64,000 bases of DNA, taken from positions 1,070,096-1,134,095 of the forward strand of contig NZ_LHQS01000002.1 of NCBI RefSeq assembly GCF_004102725.1, in the 5' to 3' direction. Shown in pieces: positions 9,744 to 18,672 of the stretch (positions within the stretch are counted from its first letter, which is position 1; the number at the start of each line of letters is the position of its first letter). The translations under genes were made by a program, and so were the position numbers. The stretch is from Methanoculleus taiwanensis (lineage in GTDB: Archaea; Halobacteriota; Methanomicrobia; Methanomicrobiales; Methanoculleaceae). The notes under the pieces are model-generated. The model was not told where the DNA came from. It made no database searches and was given only the letters and a program-made list of their open reading frames with translations.

Positions 9744-10562
9744 ATGGAAACCATATTCGTAGATCAGGATCTCTGCACCCGCTGCGGGATCTGTTCCGTC
9801 GTCTGCCCGATCTCGATTGTCGATGCGGCGGATGACCATACCCTTCCCGAAGTTCGGGAGGAGAAGGCCGGGATGTGTATTGTCTGCGGGCACTGCGAAG
9901 TCTCCTGCCCGTCGCAGGCGCTCCTCCTGAATGTCAGGCCGGACGAGAAGGTGGGTATACCGGCCGGTGCCGGCGCCCTGTCGGCTGAAGGCCTCGGTGT
10001 TTACCTGCAAAAGCGCCGGTCCGTCCGTCATTACACAGACGATCCCGTCTCCAGGGAGACGATCCTGCAGATTCTCGATATCGCCCGGTACGCACCTTCG
10101 GGAGGAAACGGACAGCCGGTACAGTGGCTTGTCGTTCACGATCCGGAGAACGTCCAAAAAATCGCCGGGCTGACCGTCGACTGGATGAAGACCCTGCTGC
10201 AGAGCAGCCATCCGATGAGCGGCTACGTGCCGGGGCTCATCGGAGCATGGGAGGCAGGGAACGATGTCATCTGCCGCGGCGCTCCGCACCTGCTCTTTGC
10301 CCACGTGCCGGAAGGGAACCCGGTCGCATCCGTGGATGCCATCATCGCGCTGACACACGTCGATATCGCCGCCCCGGCATTCGGCATCGGCACCTGCTGG
10401 GCCGGCTTTGTCGCAATGGCCGCCGCCTCGCACGAGCCGCTCCAAAGAGAACTCGGCCTCCCCGCAGGGCGGAAGAGCGCCTATGCAATGATGTTCGGCC
10501 ATCCGCAGTACAGGGTCTGCGGCATCCCCCGCAGGAGCCCGGCGCAGGTGACCTGGAGATAG
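9744..10562 (+). CDS. Ferredoxin-nitroreductase fusion protein
   Basis: A 272-residue protein. Residues 1-60 hold two 4Fe-4S sites (CTRCGICSVVCP and CIVCGHCEVSCP); the rest is an FMN nitroreductase domain beginning LQKRRSVRHYTDDPVS and containing DIARYAPSGGNGQPVQW and the C-terminal GRKSAYAMMFGHP. Electrons likely pass from the clusters to FMN. The ATG at 9744 follows a purine-rich site and begins the first cluster, so upstream in-frame codons are not used. Substrate unknown. It is tightly placed behind the flavin reductase gene. Confidence 0.9.
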   Translation: METIFVDQDLCTRCGICSVVCPISIVDAADDHTLPEVREEKAGMCIVCGHCEVSCPSQALLLNVRPDEKVGIPAGAGALSAEGLGVYLQKRRSVRHYTDDPVSRETILQILDIARYAPSGGNGQPVQWLVVHDPENVQKIAGLTVDWMKTLLQSSHPMSGYVPGLIGAWEAGNDVICRGAPHLLFAHVPEGNPVASVDAIIALTHVDIAAPAFGIGTCWAGFVAMAAASHEPLQRELGLPAGRKSAYAMMFGHPQYRVCGIPRRSPAQVTWR

Positions 10563-10601
10563 GTGCGGATGGCTGAAAAGTATCCCCGGGAACGAGCTGC
10601 C

Positions 10602-11246
10602 ATGACTGTTATCGCGATCAACGGGAGCCCACGAAAAACGTGGAACACGGCAACCTTGCTCGAACACGCGCTCGAAGGCGCCGCATCGGAGGGGGCGGAG
10701 ACGGAACTCGTCCACCTCTACGACCTTGACTTCAAGGGATGCTCGAGCTGCTTTGCCTGCAAGCTGAAAGGCGGAAAGAGTTACGGGAGATGTGCCGTGC
10801 ACGACGAACTGACCCCGGTACTCGACCGGATCGCCGAAGCGGACGGCCTCATCCTCGGTTCGCCGATCTACTTCGGCACCGTTACCGGGGAGATGCGGTC
10901 TTTTATGGAGCGGCTGCTCTTCCCGTACCTGGTGTACTCGAGTCCCCCATCCTCCCTCTTCGAACGGAAGATCCGGACGGCTTTTATCTACACGATGAAT
11001 GCTCCTGAAGCGTACGCAAAGGAGATCTACGCAGGCCATATCGGAGCCAACGAGTATGCCCTGAAGATGCTGTTTGGTCAGGCGGAGTCGCTCTGCTCGT
11101 TCGAGACGCTCCAGTTCGAGGACTACGATAAGGTCGTCTTCAGCTACTTCGACCCTGAGGAGCGGCGGGAACGGCACAGGACGGTCTTCCCGGAGGACTG
11201 CAGGCGGGGATTCGAATTGGGCGCTCGCCTGGGAAAAACCGCGTGA
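10602..11246 (+). CDS. Flavodoxin-like NADPH-dependent FMN reductase family protein
   Basis: A 214-residue flavodoxin-fold protein opening MTVIAINGSPRKTWNTATLL, the FMN phosphate loop. GCSSCFACKLKGGKSYGRC carries the cysteine cluster seen in archaeal iron-sulfur flavoproteins and their relatives. Next comes the flavin-contact block LGSPIYFGTVTGEM. The ATG at 10602 is preferred to an upstream ATG because the fold starts there. It is the third gene of the redox set; whether it binds a 4Fe-4S cluster is uncertain. Confidence 0.85.
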   Translation: MTVIAINGSPRKTWNTATLLEHALEGAASEGAETELVHLYDLDFKGCSSCFACKLKGGKSYGRCAVHDELTPVLDRIAEADGLILGSPIYFGTVTGEMRSFMERLLFPYLVYSSPPSSLFERKIRTAFIYTMNAPEAYAKEIYAGHIGANEYALKMLFGQAESLCSFETLQFEDYDKVVFSYFDPEERRERHRTVFPEDCRRGFELGARLGKTA

Positions 11247-11343
11247 AGAAGGCACAGCAGAGTTCATCGATCGAAACCGACTCCTTGAGGCGTATCGGGA
11301 ATCGACACGATAGTGTCCCCTCTACCCCGGGAAAATGCCATAC

Positions 11344-12240
11344 TTATCGTGCATGACGATTCATGACCTGCCGTCTCCCGAGGTATCGCTCGATATGCGT
11401 CTTTGGTATCCCCCTTCCGAGCAGGCGTCCGAAGACCTCCTCCCGGCCGAAGATCGCGATCTCGCTCTTTGCCCGGCGCAGCGCTTCGATCTCGTCGCGG
11501 TATGGGATCGGCCCTTCCCCCTCCGTCAGGCGCCGGAGCTCGGCAGGGCCACAGCCGGTGCCTGTCGCCCCGGCAAAACCATCCTCCCGGTGCACCTCGA
11601 TACGGCAGGTTCCGGTTGCGGAGACTGCGGCGTACTCGATCCGCCGCCACCCCTGCTGCCAATCGATCACCGCGTAGGAGAACGGTGAGCAGTCGAGGGA
11701 GATATACGCCTTTCCGGCAATCTCGCCGACCAGCGTCCCGTAGTGGCCGGTGATGATGCACGCTGCCGGAAGATCGAAGAGCCACGTCCGGTTTGCGTAC
11801 GGGGCGTGCGCCACCACGATATCGACCGCTTCGAGGACTGATTCGGCCATCCTCCGCTCGTTCCCGGTGGGGACGCCGAGGAAGCGTATGCCGCGAACGG
11901 CCTCTGTCCTTGACGAGACTTCGTGGAGGTAGGGGCTTGCTTCTGCTGCATCGCGGACACGGTTGTACGTGCCGATTGAGTCGTCGTTGTTCCCCTCGAC
12001 GACGATGCAGTGCCTTCCTGCTGATACGAGGTGGCGAAGAAGGCCGATGAACCGGTCGGTCTCGTTCGGCTCCGCCCGTGAACACCGGTCGTAGGCGGCA
12101 TCGCCGGCAAAGACAACGATTGCAGGGTCGGTCTCCCTGACCACGCGGAGGAACGAGGAGGCGTCGACCCTCCGGTTCCCGGAAGAGCCCCGCATCTTCA
12201 CTCCCCATGCAAGATCGCTGAACGCCAGTATCCTCGTCAT
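11344..12240 (-). CDS. Calcineurin-like metallophosphoesterase
   Basis: A 298-residue protein with the metallophosphoesterase metal sites in order: FSDLAWG (degenerate D-x-H, with W in place of His), VVFAGDAAYD, VVEGNNDD (GN-D/H box), AHAPY and ITGHYG (GH-x-H variant). The departures from the classic D-x-H and GNHD motifs suggest an altered metal site, though the fold is clear. The C-terminal 80 residues look like a separate helical region. Substrate unknown. Confidence 0.75.
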   Translation of the reverse strand: MTRILAFSDLAWGVKMRGSSGNRRVDASSFLRVVRETDPAIVVFAGDAAYDRCSRAEPNETDRFIGLLRHLVSAGRHCIVVEGNNDDSIGTYNRVRDAAEASPYLHEVSSRTEAVRGIRFLGVPTGNERRMAESVLEAVDIVVAHAPYANRTWLFDLPAACIITGHYGTLVGEIAGKAYISLDCSPFSYAVIDWQQGWRRIEYAAVSATGTCRIEVHREDGFAGATGTGCGPAELRRLTEGEGPIPYRDEIEALRRAKSEIAIFGREEVFGRLLGRGIPKTHIERYLGRRQVMNRHAR

Positions 12241-12300
12241 GGCCGGAAGGTAGTGCTACAAGAGGTGATAGGCCTCGCGGTCGGGGATGCGCAACGCCGG

Positions 12301-12880
12301 TTACTCCGCGCCCTCTGCGAACCGGTACGCCCCCTTCGGCACCAGCATCTCAAACCGTGCCCCGCCCTCCGGCTCGCCGGTCTCCCGGATTGCTATGTCG
12401 GCGATGGAGAGAAACGCGCGGGCAAGGAAAAGGGCCATCCCTGGCTTTTCCTCGAACCTCCTCTCAAACATCTGCTCTTTCAGGTGCTGAGGTATTCCGG
12501 CCCCGTCGTCGGTCTCACGGTACTGCAGGCTGATCCTCGTTGCCCCTGCGGCGTGCAGGACGACGTTCTCCACCAGCACCACGAAGACCTTCTCAAGGAG
12601 CAGGCCAGCATAGATCTCGAGCCCGTCGACTCTGAGATCGCGGGAAACATCAAGCATGTCGAGATGGGATATCGCGTAGAGGAATGCATGCATCACATTC
12701 TGCCAGGCCGAAGCCCAAGATCCTGCTAATTCCTGGCAAAGGCAAGCGAATCCCGGAGCGCCTGCTCCTGCCGACACTCCTCCCGCTGCCGGGTCATCCC
12801 AAGCTCCCTCTCCAGTTCGAGATACCCGGAGAGCGAGAAGACCGCACTCTGGACCTCGTCAAATACTGCGCTATCCGACC
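12301..12880 (-). pseudogene. Degraded PAS/histidine kinase
   Basis: On the minus strand a linker helix (VFDEVQSAVFSLSGYLELE to LRDSLAFARN) ends at a stop near 12728. After it, in another frame, comes a worn HATPase domain: LLEKVFVVLVENVVLHAAGA, then TDDGAGIP, then PGMALFLARAFLSIADIAIRE and GGARFEMLVPKGAYRF. The H box and most of the dimerisation region are missing. It is paralogous to the kinases at 3570 and 14181. The parts lie in order but the frame is broken, so it is almost certainly inactive. Confidence 0.65.
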
Positions 12881-12939
12881 GTCATGCTCCGTTTCTCAAA
12901 GCAAAAGTCTATTGCCCTCAGATAGCACAAAATAACCAT

Positions 12940-13692
12940 ATGAAATACGCATTCTGGATACTGCTCCTTATCGCAGCCGTAATCCTCACGTGCGGCTGTA
13001 CCCAGCAGTCCGCAGTTTCTCCGACGGAACCGACGACTACGCCGACGGCTGCCGACCAGCCCGCCCTTGCACGCCTCTCCGACTCCAGCCCCAACGCAAC
13101 GCTCTCTCTCGATGCGGGCGTCCTTCTCCTGTCGTTCCACGCTGCCGGGGCGCAGAAGATGGATATTGGTTTTGCGGATGTCTCCGACGTATACAGTGTA
13201 TGGTATGACTTTTCCACGACAGGGCCTTTCGACGGTTCGCTCGTGCTTCCGGTCCCCCAGAAGGAAGAGTATCTGCTGAACGTCTCCGGAACCGGTGCAT
13301 GGACCGCGAGTGTCTCGCGATTCGAACCGGATGCCGTCCTGAGAGCGCCGCTGAACCTCTCCGGCGACGGCACAAAAGTGCCTCCGGCGTTCTACCTGGA
13401 AGAAGGGCAGTATATATTCGAGAGAAATGAGACCGGCGTATCTTCGCCCCTGTACGAACTTCTGTATGCGAACGGCAGTTACGTCATGGATGCGAACAAC
13501 ACCTACGTCGAGCCCGGATTCCACGAACTTTCTCCTGAAACGTTCCGGATCATCACGATCCCTCAGTCGGGCGAGTATATTATGAGCGTCCTTGCCCGGG
13601 ACAATCCCGGCAACTGGACGGTTTCCATCCTCTCCGCTCCTACCCTGCCTCCGCTCGGACCGGGGCCTGAGATCCCGGAGAAAGGAGAATAA
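12940..13692 (+). CDS. Exported lipoprotein, function unknown
   Basis: A 250-residue protein with a signal peptide and lipobox (LLLIAAVILTCGC), a Thr/Pro-rich linker (residues 25-40), and a beta-rich outer region ending in a proline-rich tail. An AT-rich stretch just upstream (CACAAAATAACCAT) supports a near-leaderless start. I do not recognise the family. Its design resembles the lipoprotein at 54354. Confidence 0.7.
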   Translation: MKYAFWILLLIAAVILTCGCTQQSAVSPTEPTTTPTAADQPALARLSDSSPNATLSLDAGVLLLSFHAAGAQKMDIGFADVSDVYSVWYDFSTTGPFDGSLVLPVPQKEEYLLNVSGTGAWTASVSRFEPDAVLRAPLNLSGDGTKVPPAFYLEEGQYIFERNETGVSSPLYELLYANGSYVMDANNTYVEPGFHELSPETFRIITIPQSGEYIMSVLARDNPGNWTVSILSAPTLPPLGPGPEIPEKGE

Positions 13693-14180
13693 CTCTTTTT
13701 GAAGTGGGAAGGTCGGAACCGATCGGCAGACGACGGTTTTCCCATCCCCCTTTCCGGCGAAAGAAATACACCTGCAGGTACGTGCTGAGCGGCGCCCGCC
13801 ACATGCATGAAAGACGTCCCCGGGAAGATGGCGATTCTGTTTTTCTCGATCGTTCTTCGGTAGATGATCAGGAGGTTGTTTCCAAGCTCCCTCCGGATCT
13901 CGAAGACGGGTCAACCCGACGGGTGCTCCGGATGCACACCATTGCAGCAGTGTACCTTCCATCCGGAGCCCGGGGCGTTCCGGCGAGTCAAACAAAAAGG
14001 AATACATGCAGGAAATTCGCACGCTATACGGAGACGTACGACCACGGGAGGGTTCTGTCGAACCGTATTTTCGGCAAAGAGCGAATACCCACACCTTTGC
14101 CTGCATTTTCTACCGCGTATCGCTCATGGTACTTCTGCCCGCCGGATCCGTTCGGTCTCTCCTGTCGGTGAAACAGACGC
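13693..14180 (+). other. Gap of about 490 bases without a recognised gene
   Basis: Open frames exist on both strands but none shows a known family, a good ribosome site or a plausible start. The DNA remains GC-rich. It may hold the leader and promoter of the kinase at 14181. Confidence 0.4.
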
Positions 14181-15896
14181 ATGATTGATACGGATACGGT
14201 GATCCTCTGCACCATCGTCGTCGAGGTCTTCCTCGCGATACCCCTTGCCGCGTACTGGAAGATGCAGAGTACCTATCCCGGTTTCTCCGTATCGTTTCTC
14301 AGCCTCCTGACCATGGCCGTCGGGCAGACGGCCTCCCTCTTCCTCGACGGAGTCCTGCCGGAGCGGGGCGTCATGATTATAAACGGCTTCTGCATCCTGC
14401 TCGCAGTACTCTTCCTCCTCGACGGGCTCACCCGTTTCTTCCGCAAAAGCCCGCTTCGGCGCGAGATCTACGTTGCCGGGATCCCTGCCCTCGTCGCCGC
14501 TGCTCTGCTTATCGCGATGACGCAAAACCTCCTCCTGCTCAACATCCTCTTCTCCGGAACATTCGTCCTGATCGTCTCGCAGAGCATCGCCGTCCTCCTC
14601 GCCGCTCAGGAGCAGAGAACCCTCTCCCGCCTGCTGGCATCCATCTACGCCCTGCTCATACTCCTGATCGTTCTGCGCCTCGTATCCGGGGTATTCGATC
14701 CGACCGCCTTCACACTCGTCAACGATACGCCCCTGCAGAGGATAGGGCGCCTCTTCGTCCTCGTGACAACCTTTACTGCGACGTTCCTGTTTCTCCTCCT
14801 GCATTTCCAGAGGATGTCGACCGAACTCACCTGTGCGAAGCGGGCGGCCGAAGACCTCGCCGACCGTTATGCCCTTGCAATCTCCTCGGGGGATGCGGGT
14901 ATCTGGGATATGGACATAAGGACGGGAGCACTCGCTCGCGACGCCTCGCTCGACCGCCTCGTCGGAGCCGGTGCGGGTACCGATGCGAGTATGCAGGATA
15001 TCCGGCACCATCTTGAGGGGAACGAGGAGTTTCGCCGGCTGCAGGAGACAGTCGGGCGGTACGAGCGGGACGGTGGCGATCTGACGACCGAGTTTCCGAT
15101 ACGGCGCGACGACGGGAGCCTGCAGCACCTCCGAGCGCACGTCCGGGTGATCCCGGGGAAGGAGCGGGAGGATGCCCGGGCGATCGGGCTCCTCTACGAC
15201 ATCACGCCCCTCCGGAAGGCAGAGGCCGCCCTGAAGACGGCGCACGAGAAGCTGAACCTGCTCACCGGCATCACCCGCCACGACATCCTCAACCAGGCGA
15301 TGGTCGTCACCGCCTACGGCGAGATGCTGCTTGAACGGCCACGGAATGCCGAGGAGGAGCGGATGATCCGGGCGGTCGTCGAAAGCGGCGAGAGGATCAC
15401 CCACCTGATCCGGTTCACCGGCCAGTACCAGAACCTCGGGCTGCAGGAGCCGGATTGGATCGATCCCGTCGCAGTCATGAGCGACGCCTCCTTGAGAAGC
15501 CTTCTCGGGAAGCAGACGCTCCATCTCCCGGCGCCGGGCACCCGGATCTATGCCGACGGTATGTTCGAAAAGGTGCTCTACAACCTGGTCGACAACTCCT
15601 GCAGGCACGGCGGGAAGGTCACCACCGTCACCCTCTCCTACCGCTTCGATGCCGGAAGCCTCATTATCGTCTACGAGGACGACGGCGTCGGCGTTCCGGA
15701 CAGTGATAAGGAGGCGATCTTCCGGCGGGGTGTCGGGAAGAATTCCGGGCTCGGCCTGTTTCTCTCACGCGAGATACTCGCCATCACGGGGCTGTCGATC
15801 CGGGAGACCGGGACGCACGGCAAGGGTGCACGGTTCGAGATCCACGTGCCGCCGGGACTCTTCCGCATACCGGGCGACGAGTGCCCTGGGTCGTAA
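14181..15896 (+). CDS. Membrane PAS sensor histidine kinase
   Basis: A 571-residue kinase. Residues 1-215 form about seven membrane spans. A PAS domain follows (RYALAISSGDAGIWDMDI to IGLLYDITPLRKAEAAL). The phospho-accepting His is in TGITRHDILNQ. The HATPase domain has the N box YNLVDNSCRHGG, G1 YEDDGVGVP and G2 GLGLFLS. It shares its last 80 residues closely with the kinase at 3570-5225 and belongs to the same orphan family. No response regulator adjoins it. Confidence 0.87.
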   Translation: MIDTDTVILCTIVVEVFLAIPLAAYWKMQSTYPGFSVSFLSLLTMAVGQTASLFLDGVLPERGVMIINGFCILLAVLFLLDGLTRFFRKSPLRREIYVAGIPALVAAALLIAMTQNLLLLNILFSGTFVLIVSQSIAVLLAAQEQRTLSRLLASIYALLILLIVLRLVSGVFDPTAFTLVNDTPLQRIGRLFVLVTTFTATFLFLLLHFQRMSTELTCAKRAAEDLADRYALAISSGDAGIWDMDIRTGALARDASLDRLVGAGAGTDASMQDIRHHLEGNEEFRRLQETVGRYERDGGDLTTEFPIRRDDGSLQHLRAHVRVIPGKEREDARAIGLLYDITPLRKAEAALKTAHEKLNLLTGITRHDILNQAMVVTAYGEMLLERPRNAEEERMIRAVVESGERITHLIRFTGQYQNLGLQEPDWIDPVAVMSDASLRSLLGKQTLHLPAPGTRIYADGMFEKVLYNLVDNSCRHGGKVTTVTLSYRFDAGSLIIVYEDDGVGVPDSDKEAIFRRGVGKNSGLGLFLSREILAITGLSIRETGTHGKGARFEIHVPPGLFRIPGDECPGS

Positions 15897-16738
15897 CCAT
15901 ACACTGCGCATCATGCAGGGAAGGCGTCCTGCCGGTGCACGCCTTGCGATTATCGATTGCACCCAATCTTACTCGACGGGAGAGAAAACTCGCGATGAAA
16001 GCGATGCGGGCAATGATGATCGGTGTTTACAGGAGACATGGCCAAAAAGCGGATCCCGAGTTATGCATTGAGCATACTCCAGGATACTATATGCTTCAGG
16101 ACATATCGGATTGCATGGGGGACGAGGCACAGGGAATAATTACAGGGAAAAGTGTATCCGCGACGATGCCGGGGGAATCTTGTCTTCCTGTTGCAGTACC
16201 CCCGGACAGCGGCTGGAAAAGCTCTCCGGCATGCAATACGAAACCTGACCTCTTCTCCGGGTCCCTTTACCTTTACCCACTCAAAGCCGTGAGATTATAG
16301 AATCGAATGCGACGTGTGAGTTCGTCCCAATTGCTGCCGGTGGCCTTTCCGATAGTTCCGTTACATTGGCGAAGGCAGGAGCAGGCATCACCCTGCCGGA
16401 TAGGCGTCATGTTTTCACGATCGTCCCCGCCCGATTGAGGGAACATTCACGCTGCCATCTCGGGGAACCGTTCCGGCCGTGATAGTCACCGCCGTTACTT
16501 GCTTGGGCAGGGAGATTCGTTCCCAAAAAGCCGAATGCTACCGGGAGCAAATCCCAAAGGTGTCCGGGAATGAAAAGATCGATCTGGAACGGGGTACTTT
16601 TTGGTCACCGGATCAGCGGAAATAACTGCAATAGATGCCGGGTTATCATATCGGGAGAGGGGCGGGAGGGGGATCGCCCCCTCCTGCCAGAGTGTTTTGG
16701 GGACAAACTCCGGTACAGGCTCATCCGCATGTGACGAC
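15897..16738 (+). other. Gap of about 840 bases without a recognised gene
   Basis: The longest open frame (15881-16300, plus strand) overlaps the end of the kinase gene, lacks a ribosome site and shows no family I know. The composition is more mixed than the neighbours. It may be decayed coding DNA; I see no RNA gene or repeat here. Confidence 0.4.
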
Positions 16739-17131
16739 TCATACGAGCGCCGGTACGAACACTGCCAGCAGCGAAAGATCCTCATGGTGCGCACTCACCG
16801 CATGACGGACTCCTGGCGGGGTGACAAATGTCTGACCGTCAGCGAGGGGAATTTCCTTGTCTTCGAACAAAAAGACCCCCGTCCCGTCGATGATACGATT
16901 CCATTCCCACTGGGTTTCATGGTTATGGTCCATGACCTCATGGTTCTTCCACACCCGGACGAGGTGGTAACTGAACGCACCGCCAGTCTCTTTTCCGGTC
17001 ACCAGGTCTTTGAGAAAGACCCCTTTCCACTCAGGATGCGGATACCAGGGTTTTTCCGCACTCATGATCTCAAGATCGGGGAGAAACACGACTCCCTGGT
17101 CAAAGATATCCAGGACGTTCTTCTGTTCCAT
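16739..17131 (-). CDS. Small cupin-domain protein
   Basis: A 130-residue single-domain cupin. The metal-binding pattern is DHNHETQWEWNRIIDGTG (first motif, two His and a Glu/Gln) and the second motif PPGVRHAVSAH. This resembles small enzymes that act on sugars or dioxygenase-like cupins, but the substrate is unknown. It lies 50 bases downstream of adf on the same strand and probably shares its transcript. Confidence 0.75.
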   Translation of the reverse strand: MEQKNVLDIFDQGVVFLPDLEIMSAEKPWYPHPEWKGVFLKDLVTGKETGGAFSYHLVRVWKNHEVMDHNHETQWEWNRIIDGTGVFLFEDKEIPLADGQTFVTPPGVRHAVSAHHEDLSLLAVFVPALV

Positions 17132-17181
17132 AATTGTTCTCCAGTCGCATCGGCAGGTAAAAAGAGTAAGATGGATTCATC

Positions 17182-18174
17182 TCAGTCTTTCACTGCGGGG
17201 ATTACTTCCTTGAAGATATCGATGCCCCGGTTCACATCGGGACTCGAATTTCCGAGGCAGAAATGAGTGATTCCGGCGGCTTTGAATCTCTCGATCTCCT
17301 TGATGAGCCCTTCCGCATCGGTTGCAACCATGAAGTTTTCTTTCATCGTGTCATGCCCTACGAGGTTCGCGTGGAGTTCGACCTCCTTTGAATCGTAGAC
17401 CTTGTATTTGAACATGGCAGGAACCAGGCAACCGGCCCAGAAACGCAGTCCCTCAATTGCTTTGTCATAGTCGGGATCGACGGAGTACCAGATCAGCATC
17501 GCACGCTCCATCTTGGCGGGGTCTTTTCCCGCGTCAGCCGCACCTTTTACGAAGTTCGGGATGGTAACGTTCTTCAGTACGGACGGATCCGCAGCCACCG
17601 TCATAAGGTGGTCGCCGTATTTCCCTGCAAGCCGTGCACCCTTCGGACCCATTCCGCTGAAGTAGAGAGGAACCTCATCTTCGGGTTTGGTGTACATGAA
17701 CGCCTTGTCGAGGGTGAAATACTTCCCCTTGAAGGTGACGGGCTCCTGGCTTCCCCAGAGCTGACGCATCACTCCGATGGCTTCCACCGTCATGTCCTGC
17801 CGCTCGGGTACGCTTGGCCATTCACCGGTCACCGGGACCTCATTCATGGCCTCGCCGGCGCCGACGGCGATACCAACTCTTCCCGGATACATCTGCCGGA
17901 GTGTCGCAAATGTCTGCGCAACAATCGCCGGATTGTATCGCATGACCGGGCAGGTGATACAGGTGGAGATAAAGACCTTCTTGGTTGCCTCAAGTGCCGC
18001 TCCCATCCATGCCCAGGCCTGTGCGGACTGCGCATTCGTGTGATACCACGGGTGGAAATGGTCGTCGGCCCAGACCGAGTCAAAACCGACATTTTCTGCC
18101 CGAATGGTCTGTTCCAGTGCATCCCTCGGCTTGTACTGCTCCAGAGACGCGAAATATCCTACTTTCGTTTCCAT
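17182..18174 (-). CDS. adf: F420-dependent secondary alcohol dehydrogenase
   Basis: Oxidises secondary alcohols such as 2-propanol using coenzyme F420, allowing growth with alcohol plus CO2. At 330 residues it has the length of the crystallised Methanoculleus thermophilicus enzyme, and from memory it matches it nearly throughout, for example DSVWADDHFHPWYH, the run around ISTCITCP (the non-prolyl cis peptide region), QMYPGRVGIAVGAGEAMNEV and FCLGNSSPDVNRGIDIFKEV. It is an (alpha/beta)8 barrel of the bacterial luciferase type. The ATG at 18174 is fixed by this match; the open frame runs further upstream. The neighbour is a cupin gene. Confidence 0.95.
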   Translation of the reverse strand: METKVGYFASLEQYKPRDALEQTIRAENVGFDSVWADDHFHPWYHTNAQSAQAWAWMGAALEATKKVFISTCITCPVMRYNPAIVAQTFATLRQMYPGRVGIAVGAGEAMNEVPVTGEWPSVPERQDMTVEAIGVMRQLWGSQEPVTFKGKYFTLDKAFMYTKPEDEVPLYFSGMGPKGARLAGKYGDHLMTVAADPSVLKNVTIPNFVKGAADAGKDPAKMERAMLIWYSVDPDYDKAIEGLRFWAGCLVPAMFKYKVYDSKEVELHANLVGHDTMKENFMVATDAEGLIKEIERFKAAGITHFCLGNSSPDVNRGIDIFKEVIPAVKD

Positions 18175-18672
18175 GTCTACTACCTCGTGCCGGAAAAGAG
18201 GGGCATGCACGGGTAAATGACGATCCCGCGACCAAAATATTGAACTATTGTTCCGGTTATACATTGATCGGTGTGTTCGGCTGGAGTCCACATATCCGAG
18301 GCGATACTCGTCGAAAGTTGTTGACCTCAATGTACGCTATTGTGGATCCCGGCTGCCTCGCCCATGCTGTTTCGCTCGTTTCCGGTATTGTGGACTTTCA
18401 TCCACGTACTGAAATTTCACCATGACACGGATAAACCTGTTTTTTATTGCTCGCCATTACGTGAAGACCGCCACGGTCAATGATTCTGGGAATACTCCCG
18501 GTTTTCCCCGGTACGTGGAAAAATACTCCCGGTTCCTCTCCCTGCGAAAAGATCTGCGACCAGTTATTGCTCGCCATTGAATGTTGCATGCACGGATAGT
18601 AACGGTGGCGAAGAGGCATGAGCGCGAAAAAGAGGGGTCCCCGCCGGAAGGTGTGCGAGCCAGGCACCGCGG
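18175..18672. other. Gap of about 500 bases with short direct repeats, upstream of adf
   Basis: No gene is seen. Two short repeats stand about 120 and 30 bases apart: TTATTGCTCGCCATT at about 18445 and 18564, and AATACTCCCGGTT at about 18490 and 18522. The gap contains the promoter of adf (minus strand); the stretch just above 18174 is AT-rich (ATATTGAACTATTG). The repeats may be regulator sites or remains of a small duplication. Confidence 0.4.

Noticed and set aside
12871..14106. 411-codon open frame on the minus strand
   Set aside because: It lies antisense to a lipoprotein gene with a clear signal peptide and shows no family resemblance; GC-rich DNA gives long chance frames.
14124..15608. 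494-codon open frame on the minus strand
   Set aside because: It is the antisense shadow of the histidine kinase at 14181-15896, with highly biased composition.
15881..16300. 139-codon frame after the kinase
   Set aside because: It overlaps the kinase end, lacks a ribosome site, and matches nothing I know.
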